Below, in pieces: positions 47,114 through 56,231 of a stretch of DNA of 60,557 bases (position 1 is its first letter; each line of letters opens with the position of its first letter). The notes beneath the pieces are model-generated. The model was given only the letters and a program-made list of their open reading frames with translations, had not been told where the DNA came from and ran no database searches. The stretch is taken from positions 1-60,557 of the forward strand of contig NZ_JAQQPS010000029.1 in the NCBI RefSeq assembly GCF_036688685.1, written 5' to 3'. Both the position numbers and the translations under genes were made by a program. Source of the stretch: JALYUM01 sp036688685. GTDB taxonomy: Bacteria > Pseudomonadota > Gammaproteobacteria > Burkholderiales > Burkholderiaceae_D.

Positions 47114-47830
47114 TCAGTGTTGGTTCAGCGTTAATACAGTGCGGTTGTGTTTTTGAATCAGCTCTGCCGCGGACAGCAGCGAATCAACTATACCATCCGA
47201 ATCGATTTCCTGTACAGGGCGTCCGTGGTTATAACCATACGGCACCGTCAGCACCGGACAGCCTGCGGCGCGGGCCGCTTCGGCGTCGTTGGACGAGTCG
47301 CCAATCGCCACCACGGAAGACGGCGCCAGGTCGAAGTCGCGGCAAACCTGCAGCAGCGGCAGGGGATGCGGTTTTTTCTGCGCCAGCGAGTCGCCACCGT
47401 AGACCACCTCGAAATACCCGTCCAGCCCCTTCAAGGCCAGCAGCGGCGTGGTGAACGCGATTGGCTTGTTGGTCACGCAGGCCAGGCGCAAACCGTTCGC
47501 GCGCATGGCGTCCAGGCCTGCGATCACCCCGTCGAACAGCAAACTGTGCTGGCCGTTGATGGACAGGTAGTGACGCTGGTAGCTGGCCATCGAGGCATCA
47601 AAACGCGCCTCGACCGTGGCCGCGTCGAAGTCGCGCGCCAGCACGGTGCGGATCAGGTTCTCGGAACCCTTGCCGACCATCGGCGAGATCGTTTCTTTAG
47701 AAAGCGGCGCGAGATCCAGGTCGGCACGCATACCGTTGATCGCTACGGCGAAGTCGGGCATGGTGTCAAGCATGGTGCCATCGAGGTCGATGATTGCGGC
47801 TTTGATGCTCGAATGTGTCGTTCTGAACAT
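47114..47830 (-). CDS. gph: Phosphoglycolate phosphatase
   Basis: 238 residues. HAD motifs: IIDLDGTMLDT (motif I), VTNKPIAFTTPLL (motif II), KKPHPLPLL (motif III) and VAIGDSSNDAEAARAAG (motif IV). With rpe upstream and trpE downstream this is the standard betaproteobacterial gph. It removes 2-phosphoglycolate, formed in DNA repair of 3'-phosphoglycolate ends. The leader peptide trpL begins directly after it. Confidence 0.93.
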   Translation of the reverse strand: MFRTTHSSIKAAIIDLDGTMLDTMPDFAVAINGMRADLDLAPLSKETISPMVGKGSENLIRTVLARDFDAATVEARFDASMASYQRHYLSINGQHSLLFDGVIAGLDAMRANGLRLACVTNKPIAFTTPLLALKGLDGYFEVVYGGDSLAQKKPHPLPLLQVCRDFDLAPSSVVAIGDSSNDAEAARAAGCPVLTVPYGYNHGRPVQEIDSDGIVDSLLSAAELIQKHNRTVLTLNQH

Positions 47831-47881
47831 AGATGAGGTCTTTAGTTAGGTGGTGATCGATCCCTGTGTTGTCAGAGCAAA

Positions 47882-48595
47882 TCAATTGTCGCGCGCTACT
47901 TCTCCTGGGCTCAGCGGATTGACGCAATGCTGCCACGCCAGCCTGGCTGCCAGACCATCCATGTGTGGGAACATTGATGACGTATGGACGCCGAGGCGAA
48001 ACAGTTCGTACTTCAATCGCTCCTTTGCGCCTTGCGGCACCGAGATTTGTTCAATCTCCCAATCGCCACGAAGATCCTTGTCCAAAGCGATTTCGGGTTC
48101 GGGACAAACGACAAAAAGGCCCTCTTGCGCACGAATCCTTGGCGAAACGATGTTTGGGTAATATTTCATCGCGCGCTTGACTTCAAATGGCGGCCTGCTC
48201 AGCACGCCCTGAGGCGCCTTCGTTGGGGCATGAAGCGCAAATAATTCTGCATCCCTGTCGGCATTGCTTTCCACTGCAAAGTAAAGCGCAGCCAGCGGAT
48301 TGAGAGACCAGTCCAGAAGGCGCGTCGGAAGGCCATGGTGCTGCGCAACGGACAGCCATTCCCACTCCGTGGTCGGAGGCTGATCCAGGTATGCGCCGGC
48401 CTCTCGGCAGAACGACTGAAATAAACTTTTCTCGTATTTGTCCGTAGAGGCAGATGTATGACCAGGTCTGCCAACGGAAGGAATCAGCTTGTAGTGAGCG
48501 TCGGAGTGGCCCCGGAATATCCATTGACCACGCGGCTTCACAAAATACCGTTCGGAAGCTAGTTTGAGTAACTCGTGAACAGACGTAATTTCCAT
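47882..48595 (-). CDS. FRG-domain protein inserted between ilvE and gph
   Basis: 237 residues. GQWIFRGHSDAHYKLIPSVGR (F-R-G core), WEWLSVAQHHGLPTRLLDWSLNPLAALYFAV and the C-terminal helical region are the FRG domain, a fold found alone or in proteins of antiphage and conflict loci; function unclear. Codon use is visibly less GC-biased than ilvE and gph on either side. A GGGGG-type site precedes the ATG. It separates genes that usually sit together, which points to recent acquisition. Confidence 0.82.
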   Translation of the reverse strand: MEITSVHELLKLASERYFVKPRGQWIFRGHSDAHYKLIPSVGRPGHTSASTDKYEKSLFQSFCREAGAYLDQPPTTEWEWLSVAQHHGLPTRLLDWSLNPLAALYFAVESNADRDAELFALHAPTKAPQGVLSRPPFEVKRAMKYYPNIVSPRIRAQEGLFVVCPEPEIALDKDLRGDWEIEQISVPQGAKERLKYELFRLGVHTSSMFPHMDGLAARLAWQHCVNPLSPGEVARDN

Positions 48596-48713
48596 ACAAC
48601 CCCCAATATTGTTGAATACAGGTGTTGAAATCGAATAGTTCTTCTTACGGTAAATTGTTGAAGCAACGTGGCCCTTGTTCTTGAAAACATTCGCACAAGG
48701 GCAGCGGATAGCC

Positions 48714-49805
48714 TCAGCAGACCTTGTGCATCCAGCCGTGCGTGTCCGGCGTGGTGCCGTGCTGGATGCCGAGCAGGCCGTCGCGCATGGCCATCGTCAC
48801 CGGACCGTTTTCGAAATTGTTGATGGTCATTTCAAAGCTTTTGGCCTTGACGTGGCCGACTGGCGTGATGACGGCGGCGGTACCGCAGGCGAAGGCTTCG
48901 GTCATGCGGCCGCTGGCGACGTCGTCGCGCCACTGCTCGATGGAGATCTTGCGCTCTTCCGATTCAAAGCCCAGGTCTTTCGCGATTTGCAGCAGGGACA
49001 GGCGGGTGATACCGGCCAGCAGGGTGCCGCTCAGTTCTGGCGTCACAATCGTGGTCTTGCCGTTTTCCTGGTAGACGAAGAACAGGTTCATGCCGCCCAT
49101 CTCTTCGATGTATTTGCGGTGTACAGCGTCGATCCACACGACCTGGTCGCAGCCTTTTTCCTGCGCCTGCGCTTGCGCAACCAGGCTGGCCGCGTAGTTG
49201 CCGGCGCATTTGGCTTCACCCGTGCCGCCTGGGGCTGCGCGCACGTAGTCTTCGCTGATCCACACCGTGACCGGTTTCACGCCTTGCGGGAAGTAAGCGC
49301 CCGCTGGGGAGGCGAACAGCACGAACAGGTATTCCAGCGAAGGGCGCACGCCCAGGAACGGGTCGGTGGCAATCATCAGGGGACGCAGGTACAGGCTCTC
49401 GCCGACGTTTTGCGGTACCCACTTGCGGTCCAGCGTGATCAAGGCGTCGGCCGCTTCCATGAACAGCTCCACTGGCAGGTCCGGCATGGCCAGGCGCGCG
49501 GCGCTGCGATTAAAACGGGCGCCATTCTGGTCGGGACGGAAGGTGGCAACGCCGCCGTCAGGCTGGGAAAACGCCTTGAAACCTTCGAAGATGGCCTGGC
49601 CGTAGTGCAGCGACGAGGCCGACGGGTCGAGGCTGAGGGGGCCGTAGGCTTTCAGTTCGCCCTGCTGCCAGGCGCCGTCGCGGTAGGGAATGGTCACCAT
49701 GTGGTCGGTGAAGGTGCGGCCGAAGGCCAGCACGCGCATGGCGTCGGCGCGGGCGCTGTCGGACAGGGCGTTGGTCGATGGGGTAACGGTCAGGTGCGTG
49801 GTCAT
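48714..49805 (-). CDS. ilvE: Branched-chain amino acid aminotransferase
   Basis: 363 residues, PLP fold type IV. MVTIPYRDGAWQQGELKAYGPLSLDPSASSLHYGQAIFEGFKAF (in outline) and GGTGEAKCAGNYAASLVAQAQAQ with the catalytic Lys, plus EEMGGMNLFFVYQ, are typical of the longer eukaryote-like/BCAT type II branch. It makes Leu, Ile and Val from their keto acids. It is 23 bp downstream of the rpe stop-start interval, so probably co-transcribed with rpe. Confidence 0.95.
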   Translation of the reverse strand: MTTHLTVTPSTNALSDSARADAMRVLAFGRTFTDHMVTIPYRDGAWQQGELKAYGPLSLDPSASSLHYGQAIFEGFKAFSQPDGGVATFRPDQNGARFNRSAARLAMPDLPVELFMEAADALITLDRKWVPQNVGESLYLRPLMIATDPFLGVRPSLEYLFVLFASPAGAYFPQGVKPVTVWISEDYVRAAPGGTGEAKCAGNYAASLVAQAQAQEKGCDQVVWIDAVHRKYIEEMGGMNLFFVYQENGKTTIVTPELSGTLLAGITRLSLLQIAKDLGFESEERKISIEQWRDDVASGRMTEAFACGTAAVITPVGHVKAKSFEMTINNFENGPVTMAMRDGLLGIQHGTTPDTHGWMHKVC

Positions 49806-49828
49806 GTGTTGTTCCTAAATAGTTCGTA

Positions 49829-50509
49829 TTATTGGCCGGCTTTTGCCACGCCGTTCAGCTGCGCGCGCATGGCGTCGATGACGGCCTTGTAGTCAGGCTT
49901 GCCGAAGATGGCCGAGCCGGCGACAAAGGTGTCGGCGCCGGCAGCGGCGGCAGCGGCGATATTGTCGACTTTGATGCCGCCATCGACTTCGAGCATGATG
50001 TCGCGGCCCGAATCGTCGATCATGCGGCGCACGGCGGCGATTTTTTTGAGCGCTTCCGGGATGAACGACTGGCCGCCGAAGCCCGGGTTGACCGACATGA
50101 TCAGGATGATGTCGATCTTGTCCATCACGTGGTCGAGGAAGTGCAGCGGCGTGCCCGGGTTGAACACCAGGCCGGCCTTGCAGCCGTTATCGCGGATCAG
50201 TTGCAGCGAGCGGTCGATGTGCTCGGATGCTTCCGGGTGAAACGTGATGATGTTTGCGCCCGCCTTGGCGAAGTCGGGGATGATGCGGTCGACCGGTTTC
50301 ACCATCAGGTGCACGTCGATCGGCACCTGCACGTGCGGGCGGATGGCCTGGCATACCAGCGGGCCGATGGTGAGATTGGGCACGTAATGGTTGTCCATCA
50401 CGTCGAAGTGGATGATGTCGGCGCCGGCGGCGACGACGTTGCGCACTTCTTCACCCAAGCGGGCGAAATCGGCGGACAGAATGCTGGGGGCGATGCGATA
50501 GGTGGTCAT
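49829..50509 (-). CDS. rpe: Ribulose-phosphate 3-epimerase
   Basis: 226 residues. APSILSADFARLGEEV, IHFDVMDNHYVPNLTIGP, DVHLMVKPVDRIIPDF, MSVNPGFGGQSFI and LEVDGGIKVDNI are all conserved Rpe motifs with the metal-binding His and Asp residues. It interconverts ribulose- and xylulose-5-phosphate in the pentose phosphate pathway. It opens the rpe-ilvE unit, divergent from apaG. Confidence 0.96.
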   Translation of the reverse strand: MTTYRIAPSILSADFARLGEEVRNVVAAGADIIHFDVMDNHYVPNLTIGPLVCQAIRPHVQVPIDVHLMVKPVDRIIPDFAKAGANIITFHPEASEHIDRSLQLIRDNGCKAGLVFNPGTPLHFLDHVMDKIDIILIMSVNPGFGGQSFIPEALKKIAAVRRMIDDSGRDIMLEVDGGIKVDNIAAAAAAGADTFVAGSAIFGKPDYKAVIDAMRAQLNGVAKAGQ

Positions 50510-50657
50510 GGCGGGCGGTGCAAGGTTACGGGAACCGCTATTTTACGCCGAGCAGCACGGCGATGGCTTTTGTCCGGGGCGCGTAGCCGGGGCGCGGTAT
50601 GATGGGAAATTGGCCGGGCGGCACGCCTGGCATTCGCTTCATCTACAAGGAATTCCG

Positions 50658-51032
50658 ATGTCCGCCTACGATTTCACCGTCACCGTCAAGACGCAATACC
50701 TGCCCGAGCAGTCCAATCCGGAGCAGTCGCAGTATGTATTTGCCTACACGATCCTGATCCGGAATACCGGTGCCAACGCGGCCCAGCTCATTTCGCGCCA
50801 CTGGATCATCACCGACACCAACAACAAGGTGCAGGAAGTGGCCGGGCTCGGCGTCGTCGGTCACCAGCCATTGCTGCAGCCGGGCGAACAGTTCGAATAC
50901 AACAGCGGCACCCAGATGGATACGCCGCAGGGTTCGATGAAGGGCGAGTACTTCTGCGTGGCCGAAGACGGCACCCGTTTTGAAGTCGAGATTCCAGAGT
51001 TCGTGCTGTCGCTGCCACGCACGCTGCACTAA
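50658..51032 (+). CDS. apaG: ApaG protein
   Basis: 124 residues, all beta. YVFAYTILIRNTGANAAQLISRHWIITD and VGHQPLLQPGEQFEYNSGTQMDTPQGSMKGEYF are the ApaG (DUF525) signature. It forms a fibronectin-like fold linked to magnesium/cobalt tolerance and Ap4A metabolism in enterobacteria, though its action is unclear. The ATG has an AAGGAA site; the longer upstream frame overlaps rpe's promoter region. Confidence 0.95.
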   Translation: MSAYDFTVTVKTQYLPEQSNPEQSQYVFAYTILIRNTGANAAQLISRHWIITDTNNKVQEVAGLGVVGHQPLLQPGEQFEYNSGTQMDTPQGSMKGEYFCVAEDGTRFEVEIPEFVLSLPRTLH

Positions 51033-51034
51033 TA

Positions 51035-51121
51035 TTATTTTCGGCCCGAGAACATCGTCCACCAGACGATGAACACGAGCACAAAAAAGGCCACCGCCGC
51101 CTCCAGGAACAAAATCCACAT
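51035..51121 (-). CDS. 28-residue single-TM small protein ORF
   Basis: MWILFLEAAVAFFVLVFIVWW, then TMFSGRK. One strong membrane helix with a short basic tail. It lies convergent to apaG and its ATG shares the palindrome CATG with the divergent mltA start. The composition (hydrophobic run, WW edge, basic end) is hard to explain as shadow of a non-coding spacer. No clear Shine-Dalgarno site is seen; whether it is translated is unproven. Confidence 0.55.
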   Translation of the reverse strand: MWILFLEAAVAFFVLVFIVWWTMFSGRK

Positions 51122-52352
51122 GACCAGGCTTTCACAATTGTCGACCCGTTGCAGTCTACTCGCTCTGACTGCCGCCCTGGTGCTGGCCGGCTGCGCCACC
51201 ACCCAGCTGCCGCCCGCGCAGCCGGTGCCGCCGCCGGTTCAGCCGCCTGTCGTCATGCCGCCGCCGGTTGGCCCGGTCGGCATTCCGGTGCCGGCGACGC
51301 CCGTGTTGACGCCCACCACGTTCAGCGCCTTGCCCGGCTGGCAGCAGGACGACGTGCGTCAGGCCTGGCCGGCGTTTTCGGCATCTTGCGCAGTCCTGAT
51401 CAAAAAGGTTGACTGGCAGGCTGCCTGCGCGGCGGCGCGCGTCGTCGACGCCCGCGACGCTGAAGCGATCCGTGCATTCTTTGAGACCTGGTTCGTGCCC
51501 AACCAACTGCGCGCCGTTGATGGCGCCGACACCGGCCTGATTACCGGTTACTACGAACCGATGCTGTACGGCGCCCGCAAGCGCGGCGGCGCCTACCAAA
51601 CGCCGCTTTACGCGGTGCCGGACGACCTGGTCAGCGTCGAACTGGCCAGCGTCTATACCACCTTGAAAGGCATGCGCCTGCGCGGACGTCTGGTCGGCAA
51701 GAAAGTGGTCCCGTATGGCACCCGCGCCGAGATTGCACGCGCGGACGTGGCGGGCAAGGAGCTGGTGTGGGTCAACGACGCGGTCGAAGCGTTCTTCCTG
51801 GAAGTGCAGGGCTCGGGCCGGGTGCAGCTCGACTCCGGCGAGACGGTGCGCATTGCCTACGCCGACCAGAACGGCCATCCGTATAAAGCCATCGGACGCT
51901 GGCTTGTGGAGCAGGGCGAGCTGACCTCGGCCACCGTGTCGGCCCAATCGATCAAGGCCTGGATCGTCGCGCATCCGCAGCGGCGCGATGAACTGTTCAA
52001 CGTCAATCCCAGCTATATCTTTTTTAAAGAAGAACGCTTGCCGGATGCGTCGGTAGGGCCGAAAGGCGCGCTGGGCGTGCCGTTGACGCCAGCGCGCTCG
52101 GTGGCGGTCGACCCGGCCTTCGTGCCGCTCGGGGCGCCAGTGTTCCTGGCCACGACCGAGGCGGGCAGTGCGCAGCCGATGCAGCGCCTGATGATGGCGC
52201 AGGATACCGGCGGCGCGATCAAGGGCGCGGTGCGGGCAGATTTCTTTTATGGCTTTGGGACGGACGCAGCCCACAAGGCGGGGCTGATGAAGCAGAAGGG
52301 CGCGGTGTGGGTGTTGTTGCCAAAGCCGGCACCGGACACGCTTTCGCGCTAA
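51120..52352 (+). CDS. mltA: Membrane-bound lytic transglycosylase A
   Basis: 410 residues. Lipobox LAGC places it on the outer membrane. A Pro-rich linker (~30-60) precedes the MltA barrel: TGYYEPMLYGARKRGGAYQTPLY, FLEVQGSGRVQLDSGE, GHPYKAIGRWLV, and the 3D domain with catalytic Asp in MMAQDTGGAIKGAVRADFFYGFG. It cleaves peptidoglycan glycan strands to form anhydro-muramic ends. Its stop overlaps the convergent MFS gene by two to three bases. Confidence 0.94.
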   Translation: MTRLSQLSTRCSLLALTAALVLAGCATTQLPPAQPVPPPVQPPVVMPPPVGPVGIPVPATPVLTPTTFSALPGWQQDDVRQAWPAFSASCAVLIKKVDWQAACAAARVVDARDAEAIRAFFETWFVPNQLRAVDGADTGLITGYYEPMLYGARKRGGAYQTPLYAVPDDLVSVELASVYTTLKGMRLRGRLVGKKVVPYGTRAEIARADVAGKELVWVNDAVEAFFLEVQGSGRVQLDSGETVRIAYADQNGHPYKAIGRWLVEQGELTSATVSAQSIKAWIVAHPQRRDELFNVNPSYIFFKEERLPDASVGPKGALGVPLTPARSVAVDPAFVPLGAPVFLATTEAGSAQPMQRLMMAQDTGGAIKGAVRADFFYGFGTDAAHKAGLMKQKGAVWVLLPKPAPDTLSR

Positions 52353-53617
52353 TCTTTCACGTGTCGTAACTGCGTCCCGAACACCATCACCAACGCCAGC
52401 ATGACCCCACCCGCGGCGACGCCCCCCAGCGCCGCGCGCACGCCGTACCGCTCCGCCATCGCTCCGGCCAGCAGCGCCCCCGCCGGGCCACCCGCCACCC
52501 CCAGGAAGCGCATCGTCGACGTCATCCGCCCCAGCAGCGCATCGGGTGTGACGCGTTGGCGCAGCGAGATGTAGGGCATGAAGAACAGCAGCGCGCCCAT
52601 GTCGAGGAAGAACGTGACGGCGCCGTAGGCCAACGCGGTCGTGGTACCGGTCCCCGCCTGCGCGGTGATGCAGGGCAGCAGTGCGAACGCCACCACCGTG
52701 CCGCACAGGCCAATCAGGATGATGGCGCCCGACCCGAACCGTTTCGAGAGCGGCATCATGGCCAGCGAGCCGGCCAGCATGCCGAGTCCGCCCAGCATTT
52801 GCGCCGTGCCCAGCACACCCGGCGACATACCCAGCACGCGCGTGGCGAACACCACCTGCAGCGCCACATAACCGGAAAACAACAGATTCCACGCACCCGC
52901 CGTCCATGCCAGCGTGCGCAGCAGCGGATGGCGTGAGATAAAACGCAAGCCTTCGACGATGGCGCGCACCGGGTGCGCCTGGGTGAACACCGGGGCCGGT
53001 TCCCGGGCGCCTATGCGGGTCAGGTTCCACAGCGAGACGACGAAGGCGCTGGTATTGAACAGGATCGCAATGGGGGCGCCCAGCAGCTGGATCAGCACGC
53101 CCGCCATGCCCGGCCCCAGCAGCCGCGACGCCGCATCGGTGGTGCCGAACTTCGCGCGCGCCTGCACCAGGCCATCGCGGCCGACCAGGAAGGTCAAGAA
53201 GATCTGTTCGGCGCTGCCGCCCACCACCGCGCCGGTGCCCATGACGAAGCCGACCGCATACAGCCAGTGGATCGACAGCATGCCCAGCCACCACGCCACC
53301 GGAACACTTGCCAGGGCTGTGGCCAGCATGATGTCGCTGGCAATCATGATCGGCAGGCGGCGCGAGCGATCCAGCAGCACCCCGGCGGGCAGGCTGAATA
53401 GCAGGTACGGCAAGCCTTCCAGCGCGACCAGCAGGCCCATCTGGGCCGGCGACGCGTGCAGCAGCAGCACCGCGCACAGCGGCAAGGCCAGCAGCGTGAT
53501 CTGGCCGCCGAAGCTGGTCAGGATGGTGCTGCCCCAGAAGCGCCGGAAGTCGGGCAGTTGCAACAGACGGTCGCGGCCGAGGCGGTCGATGAACGCGCGG
53601 TGCAGTGCGTAAAACAT
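52349..53617 (-). CDS. MFS transporter (enterobactin-exporter-like/MFS_3)
   Basis: 422 residues, about 12 helices. FRRFWGSTILTSFGGQITLLALPL and LPAGVLLDRSRRLPIMIASD (motif A of MFS) and the VLIQLLGAPIAILFNTSAFVVS stretch fit the MFS_3 exporter group related to EntS. The substrate is unknown. I start at ATG 53617; the much longer upstream frame lacks protein-like composition. The region upstream is shared with the divergent enoyl-CoA hydratase gene. Confidence 0.85.
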   Translation of the reverse strand: MFYALHRAFIDRLGRDRLLQLPDFRRFWGSTILTSFGGQITLLALPLCAVLLLHASPAQMGLLVALEGLPYLLFSLPAGVLLDRSRRLPIMIASDIMLATALASVPVAWWLGMLSIHWLYAVGFVMGTGAVVGGSAEQIFLTFLVGRDGLVQARAKFGTTDAASRLLGPGMAGVLIQLLGAPIAILFNTSAFVVSLWNLTRIGAREPAPVFTQAHPVRAIVEGLRFISRHPLLRTLAWTAGAWNLLFSGYVALQVVFATRVLGMSPGVLGTAQMLGGLGMLAGSLAMMPLSKRFGSGAIILIGLCGTVVAFALLPCITAQAGTGTTTALAYGAVTFFLDMGALLFFMPYISLRQRVTPDALLGRMTSTMRFLGVAGGPAGALLAGAMAERYGVRAALGGVAAGGVMLALVMVFGTQLRHVKD

Positions 53618-53727
53618 GGTTACGATGGCAAGAAAATAAATGGTTGCCTCATGATAACAGTGGTGTGCGCCTGGCGGCCGGGAAGCGCTACAATCGCGGA
53701 ACAAATACAACCAATCAAGGGGATAAA

Positions 53728-54504
53728 ATGGACTATGCAGACCTGCTGATCGAAGACCACGGCAAAGTGGTCGTGATTCGCCTGAACCGCCCAAAGGCGA
53801 TGAATGCGCTCAACGACAACATGATGAATGAACTGGGCGACGCCCTGTACAAATTCGACGCCGATCCGGCAGTCCATTGCATCGTCCTGACCGGCAGCGA
53901 TAAAGTATTCGCCGCCGGTGCCGATATCGCTGCCATGGCCAACTACACCTATGCCGACACCTACCCGAACAATTACATCGGTCGCAACTGGGAACATATT
54001 CTCAATGTGCGCAAACCGGTGATCGGCGTGGTGGCCGGCTACGCGCTGGGCGGCGGCTGCGAGCTGGCCATGATGTGCGATTTCCTCATCGCCGCCGACA
54101 CGGCCAAATTCGGCCAGCCGGAAATCAAGGTCGGCGTCACACCCGGCGCCGGCGGCACCCAGCGCCTGCCGCGCACAATCGGCAAATCAAAAGCCATGGA
54201 CATGCTGCTCACCGCGCGCATGATCGATGCCCAGGAGGCCGAGCGTACCGGCCTGGTCTCGCGCATCTTCCCGGCCGACAAATTGATGGAAGAGGCGATG
54301 GCGGTGGCGAACACGATTGCCGCCATGCCGGTGTCGGTGGCGATGGCCATCAAGGATTCGGTCAACCGGGCGTTTGAAACCACGCTCACCGAAGGCGTGC
54401 GTTACGAGCGCCGTTTCTTCCACGCGGCGTTCGGCACGCCGGCGCAAAAAGAAGGCATGTCCGCCTTCCTTGAAAAGCGCAAAGCCCAATTCGACGGGAT
54501 GTAA
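53728..54504 (+). CDS. Enoyl-CoA hydratase
   Basis: 258 residues. Crotonase fold with oxyanion-hole segments FAAGADIAAMA and GYALGGGCELAMMCDFLIAA; the two catalytic Glu positions (CELAMMCD and PEIKVGVTPGAGGTQRLPR) are present. It hydrates trans-2-enoyl-CoA in beta-oxidation, resembling PaaF/FadB-type short-chain enzymes. An AAGGGG site precedes the ATG. The cardiolipin-synthase-like gene follows without a gap. Confidence 0.92.
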   Translation: MDYADLLIEDHGKVVVIRLNRPKAMNALNDNMMNELGDALYKFDADPAVHCIVLTGSDKVFAAGADIAAMANYTYADTYPNNYIGRNWEHILNVRKPVIGVVAGYALGGGCELAMMCDFLIAADTAKFGQPEIKVGVTPGAGGTQRLPRTIGKSKAMDMLLTARMIDAQEAERTGLVSRIFPADKLMEEAMAVANTIAAMPVSVAMAIKDSVNRAFETTLTEGVRYERRFFHAAFGTPAQKEGMSAFLEKRKAQFDGM

Positions 54505-56094
54505 ATGAACGCAGCAAGCCATCGCAAACGCCGCTGGATCAGCGCCGTGCTGATCCTGGTACTGGCCGCCGGCGGCGCGCTGGAAGGCTGCACGGCGTTG
54601 CCAAAGCTGGGCAACCGGGCCGTCACCAGCGCCGCAGTCGACACCGATGGCACGCGCCTGGGCAAGAGTGTGACGGCGGCCACCGCCGAGCATCCCGGCA
54701 AGGCTGGCCTGGTCAGCCTGTCGACCGGCCACTCGGCGTTCGCCGCCCGTGCGCTGCTGGCCAACGCGGCCGAGCGCACGCTCGATGTGCAGTACTACAT
54801 GTGGCATGCCGATACCACCGGCAAGCTGCTGTTTGCGGCCTTGAAAAGGGCCGCCGACCGGGGCGTGCGGGTGCGCTTGTTGTTAGATGACAACAACACG
54901 ACGGGCATGGATCAGTTGCTGCTGGCGCTGGACCGCCTGCCGAACATGGAAGTGCGGCTGTTCAATCCGTTCGCGATGCGCACGCTGCGCCCGCTCGGCT
55001 ACCTCACCGACTTTTCGCGCCTGAACCGGCGCATGCACAATAAATCGTTCACGGCCGATAACCAGATCACCATCGTCGGCGGGCGCAATATCGGCGACGA
55101 GTACTTCGATGCCGGCAGCGACGTGCTGTTCATCGACCTCGACGTGATCGCGCTCGGGCCGGTTGTGCGCGAAGTGTCGCGCGATTTCGACGTCTACTGG
55201 AACAGCAAGTCTGCCTATCCCGTCGATTTGCTGATCAAACCGGATCCCGAAGCGCATCCCTTGAGCGCCCTCGACACCATCGCCAGCGAGCCCGATGCGC
55301 AGGTCTACCTCGATGAAGTCAAGAACACGCCGTTCGTTGAAAAGCTGACCGACCGCAGCGTCAAGCTGGAATGGGCCGCCACGCAGTTCGTCAGCGACGA
55401 TCCGGGCAAGGTGCTGGGGCAGGAATCGGAGGCGTCGAAGCTTGCGCCGCAGCTGCTGCAACTGATCGGCAAGCCGAAAAAATCGGTCAACCTGGTGTCG
55501 CCGTATTTCGTGCCGGGCGAGCGGGGCTACGCGCTATTCGCGCAGTTGCGCGAGCAGGGCACGGACGTGCGCATCCTGACCAATGCACTGGAATCGACCG
55601 ATGTGGCGGCCGTCCATGCGGGTTATTCGAAATGGCGCGCGCCGCTGCTCAAGACCGGCGTCACGCTGTACGAACTGCGCGCCGCCCCGGGGGCGCCGTC
55701 GCGCAAGAGCATCATCGGCACCGGTTCCGGCTCGGGCGCCGGCGGCTCCACCGGTGGCAGTTCCGGTAGCAGCCTGCACGCCAAGACCTTCGAAGTCGAT
55801 GGCGAGAAGGTGTTCGTCGGTTCCTATAATGTCGACCAGCGTTCGCGCGAACTCAATACCGAGATGGGCCTCGTGGTCGACAGCCCGACCATGGCGCGCC
55901 AGTTGAGCGACAGCTTCAACAGGAACATGACGGAGCGGGCCTACCAGGTGAAGCTGGCGCCGGACGGCTCGCTGTACTGGATCGGCACCGAGAAGGGCGT
56001 CGTCACCCGTTACGATGTCGAGCCGGGCACCACCTTCCTGCAGCGCCTGGGCGTCAAAGTGCTGTCGTGGCTGCCGATCGACTGGCTGCTGTAA
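54505..56094 (+). CDS. Phospholipase D family protein (ClsC-like)
   Basis: 529 residues with an N-terminal hydrophobic signal ending ALEGC, possibly a lipoprotein site although Glu at -2 is unusual. The two HKD motifs are HNKSFTADN (His178) and HAKTFEVDGEKVFVGSYNVD (His425). The spacing and length fit cardiolipin synthase C, which joins phosphatidyl groups. A Gly/Ser-rich insert (~residues 408-424) stands immediately before the second motif. It is directly adjacent to the hydratase stop codon. Confidence 0.87.
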   Translation: MNAASHRKRRWISAVLILVLAAGGALEGCTALPKLGNRAVTSAAVDTDGTRLGKSVTAATAEHPGKAGLVSLSTGHSAFAARALLANAAERTLDVQYYMWHADTTGKLLFAALKRAADRGVRVRLLLDDNNTTGMDQLLLALDRLPNMEVRLFNPFAMRTLRPLGYLTDFSRLNRRMHNKSFTADNQITIVGGRNIGDEYFDAGSDVLFIDLDVIALGPVVREVSRDFDVYWNSKSAYPVDLLIKPDPEAHPLSALDTIASEPDAQVYLDEVKNTPFVEKLTDRSVKLEWAATQFVSDDPGKVLGQESEASKLAPQLLQLIGKPKKSVNLVSPYFVPGERGYALFAQLREQGTDVRILTNALESTDVAAVHAGYSKWRAPLLKTGVTLYELRAAPGAPSRKSIIGTGSGSGAGGSTGGSSGSSLHAKTFEVDGEKVFVGSYNVDQRSRELNTEMGLVVDSPTMARQLSDSFNRNMTERAYQVKLAPDGSLYWIGTEKGVVTRYDVEPGTTFLQRLGVKVLSWLPIDWLL

Positions 56095-56104
56095 CGAGTT
56101 TCAG

Positions 56105-56133
56105 CAGGTGTGTCGCCCGCCGCGGTACACCTG
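56105..56133. promoter_or_regulatory. Inverted repeat upstream of the sigma-54 promoter
   Basis: CAGGTGT (56105-56111) and ACACCTG (56127-56133) are perfect 7-bp arms, 15 bp apart. It lies about 60 bp upstream of the -24 element, where an enhancer-binding protein could sit, or it could be the terminator of the phospholipase gene, although no T-run follows. Confidence 0.45.
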
Positions 56134-56179
56134 TTTCAGCTTTGCCACAGTCGCGTTCCCATCGCGCCTGATTCGGGCA

Positions 56180-56195
56180 TGGCACGGGGCTTGCA
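56180..56195 (+). promoter_or_regulatory. Sigma-54 promoter (-24/-12)
   Basis: TGGCACGGGGCTTGCA matches the consensus TGGCACG-N4-TTGCA at every fixed position. It is 37 bp before the beta-propeller ATG, giving a short leader. Use of RpoN needs an enhancer-binding activator, not encoded in this window. It would drive the beta-propeller, aldehyde dehydrogenase and DUF779 genes. Confidence 0.88.
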
Positions 56196-56231
56196 GCTAG
56201 CTGGTGACAATAACAAGCTGGAGACAAACCG

